Positions 7,277 through 12,859 of a stretch of 15,145 nucleotides of DNA are shown in pieces (within the stretch, counting starts at the first letter, position 1; each line of letters starts with the position of its first letter). The position numbers and the translations under genes were made by a program. The stretch comes from JACDAN01 sp050698015 (GTDB lineage Bacteria; Actinomycetota; Thermoleophilia; Gaiellales; Gaiellaceae). The notes beneath the pieces were generated by a model. The model saw only the letters and a program-made list of their open reading frames with translations. It was not told the origin of the DNA and did not search any database. The stretch lies in the NCBI GenBank assembly GCA_050698015.1, contig JBOHAU010000053.1, positions 1 to 15,145 of the forward strand. Direction: 5' to 3'.

Positions 7277-8253
7277 GCGCGGCTCCGATCTCGCTCGACG
7301 TCGTCGTCTGCACTTACAACAACGCCGCTTCGCTGGACCTCGTGCTCGGGGCATTGCGAGCACAACAGGTCGAGCCCGGAATGGAGTGGCGGATCCTCGT
7401 CGTGAACAACAACAGCATGGACGAGACGGAAGCGGTCGTGGAGCGGCATGCGCGCGAGTCCTCCGTGCCGCTGACGATGGTGCGCGAGCCCGTGCAAGGC
7501 CTCACACCGGCGCGACTGCGCGGCGTCACGAGCACGTCAGGCGACTGGATCGCGTTCGTCGACGACGACTGCGTCCTTGCCGAGGACTGGATCCAGCAGG
7601 CCGCGGAGTTCGCGCGAGCCCATCCGGATTGCGGCGGGTTCGGCGGGCGCGTGGTGCTGGACTGGGTCGAGCCTCCGCCCGAGGTCGTCACCCGCTACGG
7701 GTGGGCGTACGCCGAGCAGGATCACGGCGGTGAGCCCACGCGCCTCGGCGCCCTTGCCGGCGCCGGCTTCGTGATCCGGCGCCGGGCCCTCGAGGAGACG
7801 GGCTGGGTCGACCGGCAATTCCTCGCCGACCGGATCGGCGAGAAGCTGATCTCCGGCGGCGACGTCGAGATGGCGCTCAGGCTGGCGTCGCGGTTCGACC
7901 TCTGGTACGCGCCCACCCTTCGGCTTCGGCACCGGATTCCCGCACGGCGGGCGACCCTCGGCTATCTGACTGACGTCACGTACGGCCTCGGGAGCTCCAA
8001 GCTCCTGGGCGACACGATGCTCTGGCCTGGCTCGTACGGCCGCTGGCTGCTCAGGTCGCTTCTCGGCTCGCGGGAGTGGGCGGGCGCCGCAGTCCGCCAC
8101 GCCGGGCGGTCGCTCCTTCGCCGCGGCGGCGGCGAGGACGCACTCGTCCAAATGAGCTTTCTGCGTGGCTGGCTGGCGGGGATCTGGCGCGTGCTGCGGA
8201 TGACGCGCTCCGACCGCCGGAGCCTCCTCGGGCTCGCCGCTCCGCGCCGGTGA
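7273..8253 (+). CDS. GT2 family glycosyltransferase
   Basis: 326 residues. The GT-A fold opens with ISLDVVVCTYNNAASL, then VVNNNSMDET (43-52), the acceptor-side REPVQGLTPARLRGV, the metal-binding FVDDD at 95-99, and GGDVEMALRLA (195-205) as the late acidic motif. LAGAGFVIRRRALEETG is typical of this GT2 subgroup. The C-terminal ~90 residues are basic and aromatic with a possible amphipathic helix, consistent with peripheral membrane attachment. Start: GTG at 7273 overlaps the rfbF stop by 4 bases (GTGA), and GGAAGG at 7263-7268 can serve as the ribosome-binding site inside the rfbF coding end. A second in-frame GTG at 7261 is possible but less well placed. Donor sugar unknown; its position right after rfbF makes a CDP-derived sugar a reasonable guess only. 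Confidence 0.87.
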   Translation: MSAAPISLDVVVCTYNNAASLDLVLGALRAQQVEPGMEWRILVVNNNSMDETEAVVERHARESSVPLTMVREPVQGLTPARLRGVTSTSGDWIAFVDDDCVLAEDWIQQAAEFARAHPDCGGFGGRVVLDWVEPPPEVVTRYGWAYAEQDHGGEPTRLGALAGAGFVIRRRALEETGWVDRQFLADRIGEKLISGGDVEMALRLASRFDLWYAPTLRLRHRIPARRATLGYLTDVTYGLGSSKLLGDTMLWPGSYGRWLLRSLLGSREWAGAAVRHAGRSLLRRGGGEDALVQMSFLRGWLAGIWRVLRMTRSDRRSLLGLAAPRR

Positions 8254-8930
8254 TCCTCGGCGTCGTGCCCGCCGCGGGGCTGGCGACGCGGCTCCAGCCG
8301 CTCGCCGGCTCGAAGGAGGTGTTGCCGGTGCTCGGGCGGCCGGTGATCGACTTCCTGCTCGAGCGCATGTGGGCCGGCGGCGCGGATGAGATTCGCGTCG
8401 TCACGCGGCCCGAGAAGGACGACGTCGCGCGGCACGCGGAGGGCGCCGGCGCGGTCGTCGTCCGCGCGCGGCCGGACACGGTCTCGGCCTCGGTGCTTGC
8501 GGGCCTGGCCGGCGCGGAGGCCGACGACGTCGTTCTGCTCGGCTTCCCGGACACAGTCTGGGAGCCGGTCGAGGGCTTCCGGCCGCTCGTCAGTGCGCTC
8601 GAGGAGGGCTACGAGGTGGCACTTGGCCTCTTCGCCGGGGACGAGCTCGAGCGCTCGGACGTGGTCACCGTGAACGAGCACGGTCGGGTGGAGCGCGTGG
8701 ACGTCAAGCCGGCGCGCCCATCCTCGCCGCTGCTCTGGGGCTGCGCGGCCGCGCGGGCCCAGGCGCTCCGCGGCCTCGAGGGCCATGCGGAGCCGGGCGA
8801 CTACTTCGACGAGCTCGCCCGGCGCGGCGTTGTCAGGGGCATCCAACTCTCCGACGTCTACGCGGACATCGGGACGCCCGAGGCGCTCAGGAGAATCGCT
8901 CGGCCTGCTCCGCCCGCAGGCGATCGGTGA
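8250..8930 (+). CDS. Short sugar-phosphate nucleotidyltransferase (RmlA/GalU superfamily)
   Basis: 226 residues, shorter than RmlA (about 290) or GalU (about 300). It contains the Rossmann-like nucleotide-binding core: ILGVVPAAGLATRLQPL (2-18), SKEVLPVLGRPVIDFLLERM (21-40) with the conserved lysine at 22, ADEIRVVT, LLGFPDTVW (96-104) with the metal-binding aspartate at 101, a VDVKP segment (150-154) in the place of the sugar-binding E-K-P motif, and the C-terminal SDVYADIGTPEAL (201-213) shared with RmlA- and GalU-type enzymes. It lacks the extra C-terminal helices of RmlA and any left-handed beta helix. It probably makes an NDP-sugar for the adjacent transferases; the base and sugar cannot be assigned. 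The GTG at 8250 overlaps the upstream stop by 4 bases. It is the last gene of the rightward operon, and its final 44 bases overlap the end of the convergent oxidoreductase gene. Confidence 0.82.
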   Translation: MILGVVPAAGLATRLQPLAGSKEVLPVLGRPVIDFLLERMWAGGADEIRVVTRPEKDDVARHAEGAGAVVVRARPDTVSASVLAGLAGAEADDVVLLGFPDTVWEPVEGFRPLVSALEEGYEVALGLFAGDELERSDVVTVNEHGRVERVDVKPARPSSPLLWGCAAARAQALRGLEGHAEPGDYFDELARRGVVRGIQLSDVYADIGTPEALRRIARPAPPAGDR

Positions 8931-10179
8931 GCCGGTCGGGCGGAAGCTCCACGTCGTCGTAGGTCAGGACGTCGTCCTTGCGCACCGGGCGCATGAGTCG
9001 TGCTCCCTCCGCGACGCCGAGCGGGAGCAGCTTCTCTCCCGCGGCCGTCTCCGCGTTCTCCGCCTGACCGTAGGTGTGGTAGCCGCCGATCCGATCAAGG
9101 ATGGTGTCGGCCTCGAGGTCGGCCTTCGCCGTCGCCACCACCTCGACGAGCGGCCCGCCGAGCGGGGCGATCGCCGCGTCTCCGAAGATGACCGCGCGCG
9201 CAACGGTGTTCGGCACCTCGAAGTGACAGAGGTGGTACGGGATGTAGAAGCAGTACAAGGGCCCTGTACCGAGTTTGTAGAGCTCGAGGTAGTGGGTCTG
9301 CACGGGATCGTCCTCTGTGGCGTAGACGAAGACGCCTGGAGCCGGCTCGCCCGCGACGACGTAGTCCACGATCCCTGGGCCCTCGAGCAGCTCCTCGAGC
9401 GGGAAGAGGTGGGCGGCGTCGCGCACGTGCGTCCCTGCGGCCACCGTCGGGCCGATCATCCCCCGTCTCGCGACGCGCATCCCGGTCGCGTTGGCGATGA
9501 TCGCCTGCTCGAACGAGATCTTCGACCCGTCGGCAAACGATGTGACCATGTGCGGGTCCTGGCCCCAGCGCCGCGCGAACTCCTGCTGGGTGGTCGGGTT
9601 GCGGTACGGGTCGTGAAGGCCCTTGATGTTCCCACAGAGGACCGGCCGGACGCCGAGCCCCTTGGCGAAGCGGTAGAGGTTGACCGTCACGCCGGGCTGG
9701 TCGCCGTCGGCGTTCGTGATCACGACGCCCGCCTCGTCGGCGCGCGCCTTCAGGATCGGGCCCACGGTGCCGTCGACCTCCGCATTCATGAGCACGACGT
9801 GCTTGCCGTGTTCGATCGCCTCGAGGGCGACGCGTGCAGCCCGCTCGATCGTCCCCGTGACCTCGACGATCGCGTCGATCGAGGGAGACCGGCAGAGGAG
9901 CAGCGGATCGGTGGTCACGACGGGACGGCCGGATTCGATCGCCTGCTCGAGCGCCTCCGGGTCGTCCGACTGCAGCGGCTCGGGCGCGCCCGCGGACGTG
10001 TAAGCCTCCACAGCGCGGTCGGCAGTCCGGTTCGCGATCGCCACGAGGCGCATTCCCGCTGTCCGTTTGACGATCTGGTGGGCGATTCCGCGGCCCATGA
10101 ACCCCGAGCCGACCATCCCGACGCGGATCGGATTCCCTTCGCGCTCGCGCTCCTCGAGCGCGCGGTCGACGATGATCAC
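8887..10179 (-). CDS. Homoserine-dehydrogenase-like NAD(P) oxidoreductase with C-terminal SAF-like region
   Basis: 430 residues. The N-terminal Rossmann domain carries PIRVGMVGSGFMGRGIAHQI, with the glycine-rich dinucleotide loop at 21-29, followed by VAIANRT, IVEVTGT (104-110) and HGKHVVLMNAEVDGTVG (124-140). The middle resembles the homoserine dehydrogenase / Gfo-Idh-type catalytic half (GDQPGVTVNLYRF, GNIKGLHDPYRNPTTQQEFA). The C-terminal ~60 residues, ending RPVRKDDVLTYDDVELP, match the SAF-domain tail of the COG4091-type proteins. True homoserine dehydrogenase function is unlikely here, because it sits in a sugar-nucleotide operon directly after an RmlC-like epimerase. A role in oxidising or reducing a sugar intermediate is inferred, not shown. 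The GTG at 10179 is chosen because it overlaps the RmlC stop by 4 bases (GTGA); a longer frame extends upstream but lies within the rmlC-like gene. It ends convergently, overlapping the nucleotidyltransferase by 44 bases. Confidence 0.83.
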   Translation of the reverse strand: MIIVDRALEEREREGNPIRVGMVGSGFMGRGIAHQIVKRTAGMRLVAIANRTADRAVEAYTSAGAPEPLQSDDPEALEQAIESGRPVVTTDPLLLCRSPSIDAIVEVTGTIERAARVALEAIEHGKHVVLMNAEVDGTVGPILKARADEAGVVITNADGDQPGVTVNLYRFAKGLGVRPVLCGNIKGLHDPYRNPTTQQEFARRWGQDPHMVTSFADGSKISFEQAIIANATGMRVARRGMIGPTVAAGTHVRDAAHLFPLEELLEGPGIVDYVVAGEPAPGVFVYATEDDPVQTHYLELYKLGTGPLYCFYIPYHLCHFEVPNTVARAVIFGDAAIAPLGGPLVEVVATAKADLEADTILDRIGGYHTYGQAENAETAAGEKLLPLGVAEGARLMRPVRKDDVLTYDDVELPPDRLTDRLRAEQAERFS

Positions 10180-10724
10180 CGAAGCTCGGAGCCCGGCCGG
10201 TAGTCGGGCCAGACCTGGTCCTTCGAGGAGATGACGCGCTCGCCCGCGTCCGGCCAGTCGATCCCGAACGCGGGATCGTCCCACCGCACGCCGCGCTCGG
10301 CGGCCGGCGCGTACGGCGCGGACACCTGGTAGTACGTTTCGGAGTCGTCGACGAGGGTCTGGTACCCGTGGGCGAACCCCTCCGGCACGTACACCGCGCG
10401 CCGGTTCCCGGCCGAGAGCTCGACGCCGATCCACCGCATGTAGCTGGGCGACTCCGGCCGCAGGTCGATGATCACGTCGTAGACGGCGCCGCTCGTGCAG
10501 CGGACGACCTTGACCTCGGCATGGGGCGGCGCCTGGTAGTGCATGCCCCGCAGCGTCCCGGCTTTCGCGTTGAAGGCGAGGTTGCACTGGGAGACGCGGG
10601 TGTCGAGCCCATGGTCCGCGAACTCCTGCTCGCACCACGCCCGGGCGAAGAAGCCTCGCTCGTCCTCTCTCGGCTCGAGGTCGACCAGGAATGCGCCGAC
10701 GAGCGCGGTCTCAGTGAAGCGCAT
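10176..10724 (-). CDS. RmlC-type sugar-nucleotide 3,5-epimerase
   Basis: 182 residues, the normal length of dTDP-4-dehydrorhamnose 3,5-epimerase cupins. The family acts on 4-keto-6-deoxy sugar nucleotides. Visible motifs: RGFFARAWCEQEF near the start, LRGMHYQ (58-64) with the catalytic base H62, K72 in AEVKVVRC, GAVYDVIIDLRPESP (79-93), YVPEGFAHGYQ (112-122), ETYYQVSAPYAP (129-140) with Y132 as the likely acid and Y138 as the ring-stacking residue, and SSKDQ with D169 that pairs with the histidine. All active-site residues known from RmlC appear present, so full 3,5-epimerase activity is plausible. No rmlB or rmlD is seen here, and rfbF is nearby, so the substrate may be CDP- rather than dTDP-linked (inference). 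The ATG at 10724 overlaps the upstream SDR stop by 14 bases. Confidence 0.88.
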   Translation of the reverse strand: MRFTETALVGAFLVDLEPREDERGFFARAWCEQEFADHGLDTRVSQCNLAFNAKAGTLRGMHYQAPPHAEVKVVRCTSGAVYDVIIDLRPESPSYMRWIGVELSAGNRRAVYVPEGFAHGYQTLVDDSETYYQVSAPYAPAAERGVRWDDPAFGIDWPDAGERVISSKDQVWPDYRPGSELR

Positions 10725-11748
10725 GTTCCCAGCGGAGGTCGTCGTCCAGGCTGCCGCCCGAGAGCAGCCGCTCGAGACGCTTGAGCCGCGTGTAGCGGTC
10801 GCCCTCGAACTCCGCCTGCGTCAGCCCGGCCTCCGCGTAGGCGCGCGCGAGCTCTTCGACCCCGCGCCGAGCGTTCCAGCGGAGCTGCAAATCGGGGAAC
10901 GTCCTCGCGAGCTTGCCGAAGTCGACGCGGTAGCTGCGCGGGTCCGGCTCGCCGGTGCCGGCGTACTCGATCCGGCACCCTGGGACCACCTCCTCGACGA
11001 TCTCCGCCAGGTCGCGCACTTGGTAATTCTCGCTGTCGGCGCCGACGTTGAAGGCTTCGCAGTGGACGAGCTCGACCGGCGCATCGAGCAGCGCGAGCGT
11101 CGCCCGGGAGATGTCCTCGATGTGGATCAGGGGGCGCCACGGCGTCCCGTCGCTCAGGATCCGGACGACCCCGGTCGTGTGCGCCCAGCCGACGAGGTTG
11201 TTGACGACGAGATCCATGCGGTGGCGGGGGGAGACGCCGTAGGCGGTGGCGTTTCGCATGAAGATCGGCGAGAAGCCGTCCCCCGCCAGCTCCGCGAGCG
11301 CCTCCTCGGAGAGGACCTTCGACCGTGCGTACTCGCTCAGCGGTTGGAGCGGCGCCTGCTCGGCGACGGCAGTCACCGAGTCGGCGGCCCCGTACATGCT
11401 GCAGGACGAGGCGAAGACGAACCGCGGCACTCCGGCCTCACGAGCCGCGCGGGCGACGCCGGCCGTCGCGCGGAAGTTGATCTCCCGTGTCAGCTCCGGA
11501 CGGAGCTCGCCCAGCGGGTCGTTCGACAGGGCCGCGAGATGGACGACAGCGTCCGCGCCCGCGAGGTGCTCTGGCTTCACGTCCCGCACGTCCAAGCGCA
11601 CGCCGGTCACCTGCTCCGCGTCGGGCGCGAGGTCGCAGCCTTCGTAGTAGAAGGTGTCGATCCCGACGACTTCGTGGCCGGCGCGGGCCAGGAGCGGGAC
11701 GAGCACCGAGCCGATGTAGCCGTGGTGTCCGGTGACGACGACCTTCAC
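10711..11748 (-). CDS. Extended SDR NAD-dependent sugar-nucleotide epimerase/dehydratase
   Basis: 345 residues. The dinucleotide-binding motif GHHGYIG (7-13) opens a Rossmann fold, with D31 in GIDTFYYEG as the likely NAD-selective acid. VVHLAALSNDPLGE (68-81), INFRATAGVARAA and VFASSCSMYG (111-120) are typical of the extended SDR family, and the catalytic pair Y140 and K144 lies in SEYARSK. RPLIHIEDISRA (205-216) and EAFNVGADSENYQVRDLAEIV mark the substrate domain. An unusual conserved-looking tail, RLKRLERLLSGGSLDDDLRW (321-340), follows. It could be a 4-epimerase, 4,6-dehydratase or reductase; I do not see CDP-glucose 4,6-dehydratase (RfbG) signatures, but cannot exclude the reaction. GTG at 11748 overlaps the upstream GT2 stop by 4 bases and sits directly before KVVVTGHHG. 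A longer frame upstream lies within that GT2 gene and is not used. Confidence 0.87.
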   Translation of the reverse strand: MKVVVTGHHGYIGSVLVPLLARAGHEVVGIDTFYYEGCDLAPDAEQVTGVRLDVRDVKPEHLAGADAVVHLAALSNDPLGELRPELTREINFRATAGVARAAREAGVPRFVFASSCSMYGAADSVTAVAEQAPLQPLSEYARSKVLSEEALAELAGDGFSPIFMRNATAYGVSPRHRMDLVVNNLVGWAHTTGVVRILSDGTPWRPLIHIEDISRATLALLDAPVELVHCEAFNVGADSENYQVRDLAEIVEEVVPGCRIEYAGTGEPDPRSYRVDFGKLARTFPDLQLRWNARRGVEELARAYAEAGLTQAEFEGDRYTRLKRLERLLSGGSLDDDLRWEHALH

Positions 11749-12680
11749 GCGGCACCGCTCGCGAGCGAACGCGCGTAGAGGCTCGAGAAGCTCATCGCTA
11801 CACGTCCGAGCGCAGGGATACCCGTGGCCGGCCAGCGCAGTGCGCCCGCCAGCAGCCGCCGCTTCTGCCCGCCGAGCTGACGCCGCGCGAGCCGAAGGCA
11901 CAGCTTGGGCGAGTAGCCGATCATTGCCAGGCGAGCGTAGAGCTCGGCGGTGTCGCCCAGGTCGAGCTTGTACGAGAGCCTCGGGTTGCCCACGAAGAAG
12001 TGCGTGCCCGCCGCGCACTCGAGCTTCGTCTCCGCCGTCACCTTCGCCGGCCCGTGGGCCGCGCAGAACCCGGTCCAGTAGATCTGCGTCACGAGGTTGT
12101 GCAGGCCTCGCTGCCACTCGCGGATCGCGGCCTGGGCGAGCTCGGCCCGGTAGACCTGGGCGGTCGTCAATGCGACGCCGCCGGGATCGTCGGCGAGGCA
12201 GCGCTCGAAGAGCTGGCTGCCGTCCGCCTGCACGCTGTCGTCGTCGACCTCGTAGCAGCGCTCGAACCGGAGCTCGCCGGTCTCGACGAACCGGCTCGAG
12301 AAGTTGAGCGTCAGCAGGGCGAGGTCAGGCCGGCGATCCAGCTCCTCGAGCACGAACCTGAGTGTGCCGTCCTCGATCAGGTCGTCGTCGCCGACCGTCC
12401 AGACGTGGCTCGTCCGGGCGGCGAGGATGCACCCCGCGATGTTGCGGATCGCGCCGACGTTGCGGCTGTTCCGGACGGAGCGAACACGAACGCGGTTCTC
12501 GATCCGCGCGGTCCACCCGGCCACGACCTCGGCGGTTCGGTCGGTGGAGCAGTTGTCCGAGATCAGCACCTCGCACCGCGGCTCGACCCCCGTGAGCGCC
12601 CGGTCGAGCCACGCGAGCTGCCGCTCGAGCAGCTCCGCGCGGTTGTACGTCGCGATCGCGATCGTAACCGAGGTCTCCAC
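11745..12680 (-). CDS. GT2 family glycosyltransferase
   Basis: 311 residues. Opening TSVTIAIATYNRAELLERQL, then LISDNCSTDRTAEVV (39-53), NVGAIRNIAG, and the metal-binding VGDDDLIEDG at 96-105. These are GT2 catalytic motifs. The C-terminal half (HNLVTQIYWTG, NPRLSYKLDLGDTAELYARL) is less conserved. A basic region near 268-285 and a hydrophobic end may touch the membrane. It heads the minus-strand operon with the SDR, RmlC-like enzyme and SAF oxidoreductase, so it may transfer the sugar those enzymes make (inference). The start is GTG at 12680, the first codon of a 12-bp sequence that is repeated 36 bases upstream, where the copy runs into an in-frame TGA. AGGCGG lies a few bases upstream as a weak ribosome-binding site. 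The stop overlaps the SDR GTG by 4 bases. Confidence 0.86.
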   Translation of the reverse strand: METSVTIAIATYNRAELLERQLAWLDRALTGVEPRCEVLISDNCSTDRTAEVVAGWTARIENRVRVRSVRNSRNVGAIRNIAGCILAARTSHVWTVGDDDLIEDGTLRFVLEELDRRPDLALLTLNFSSRFVETGELRFERCYEVDDDSVQADGSQLFERCLADDPGGVALTTAQVYRAELAQAAIREWQRGLHNLVTQIYWTGFCAAHGPAKVTAETKLECAAGTHFFVGNPRLSYKLDLGDTAELYARLAMIGYSPKLCLRLARRQLGGQKRRLLAGALRWPATGIPALGRVAMSFSSLYARSLASGAA

Positions 12681-12714
12681 GGGCGCCGCCTGGGCTCAGA
12701 GTACCGAGGTCTCC
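12667..12714. repeat. 12-bp direct repeat, 36-base spacing
   Basis: ACCGAGGTCTCC occurs at 12667-12678 and again at 12703-12714. On the minus strand the downstream copy sits directly after the GTG start's first base (codons 2-5 of the GT2, ETSV). The upstream copy, exactly 12 codons away and in frame, reads AETSVL followed by TGA. It looks like a small local duplication at the gene start. Confidence 0.6.
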
Positions 12715-12739
12715 GCCGCATGCCGCATGATTCGGTCCC
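12681..12739. other. Intergenic region between GT4 and GT2 operons (left part)
   Basis: Together with the bases up to 12840, this is the largest non-coding gap in the window (160 bases if the 39-codon ORF is not real). It holds a candidate -10 for the leftward operon, one copy of the 12-bp direct repeat and the left arm of the inverted repeat. No intrinsic terminator with a T-tract is seen for the upstream flippase-GT4 operon, so read-through into the GT2 operon is possible. Confidence 0.5.
12698..12703 (-). promoter_or_regulatory. Candidate -10 element of the GT2-SDR-epimerase operon
   Basis: Read on the minus strand this is TACTCT, a TANNNT match, 17 bases upstream of the GTG at 12680. It would give a 5' leader of about 10 bases that still contains the AGGCGG sequence. 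No clear -35 is seen. It lies between two copies of a 12-bp repeat and downstream (in the sense of minus transcription) of the inverted repeat at 12713-12748, which could then act as an operator. Confidence 0.25.
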
Positions 12740-12748
12740 ATGCGGCGG
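12713..12748. repeat. 10-bp perfect inverted repeat with a tandem half-site
   Basis: CCGCCGCATG at 12713-12722 is the exact reverse complement of CATGCGGCGG at 12739-12748, with 16 bases between. A second CCGCATG at 12723-12729 directly follows the first CCGCATG (12716-12722) and can pair alternatively with 12739-12745, leaving a 9-base loop. It lies in the intergenic gap upstream of the GT2 operon and covers the ATG of the 39-codon ORF. No T-tract follows on either strand, so a transcription-factor site or RNA switch is more likely than an intrinsic terminator. Confidence 0.55.
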
Positions 12749-12859
12749 TTGCTGAGGCTCGGCCTGATCGCGGGTGCCGGATTGCTCGCGCTGGCCGTCG
12801 CTGCGAGTGCCCTGAACGCCGGGGAGCTGCGCCGGGTCGTCTACGCGCTGCGCTCGTAG
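12740..12859 (+). CDS. Candidate 39-residue single-pass membrane peptide
   Basis: A small ORF that starts at ATG 12740 and ends at TAG 12857-12859. The product begins MRRLLRLGLIAGAGLLALAV and continues with a short alanine-rich end of the hydrophobic stretch, then NAGELRRVVYALRS. It has a basic N-terminus, about 18 hydrophobic residues (8-25) and a polar basic tail, the layout of a small inner-membrane protein. It lies in the only real intergenic gap in this half of the window, antisense to the flanking genes, and its last 19 bases overlap the end of the convergent GT4 gene. There is no clear Shine-Dalgarno, and the ATG falls inside the right arm of a 10-bp inverted repeat. I do not recognise a family; it could be a chance ORF in GC-rich DNA. 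Confidence 0.35.
   Translation: MRRLLRLGLIAGAGLLALAVAASALNAGELRRVVYALRS

Noticed and set aside
8910..8943. Possible bidirectional terminator: CCGCCCG (8910-8916) and CGGGCGG (8937-8943)
   Set aside because: Only 7 paired bases with a 20-base loop, no T-tract on either side, and it lies within coding overlap; such pairs are common by chance at this GC content.
10180..10638. N-terminal extension of the SAF oxidoreductase frame
   Set aside because: The extra 153 codons lie inside the RmlC-like gene in another frame and are Arg/Gly-rich; the GTG at 10179 with a 4-base overlap is the natural start.
11749..12117. N-terminal extension of the SDR frame
   Set aside because: Lies inside the upstream GT2 gene and has no SDR-like content; the Rossmann motif begins right after GTG 11748.
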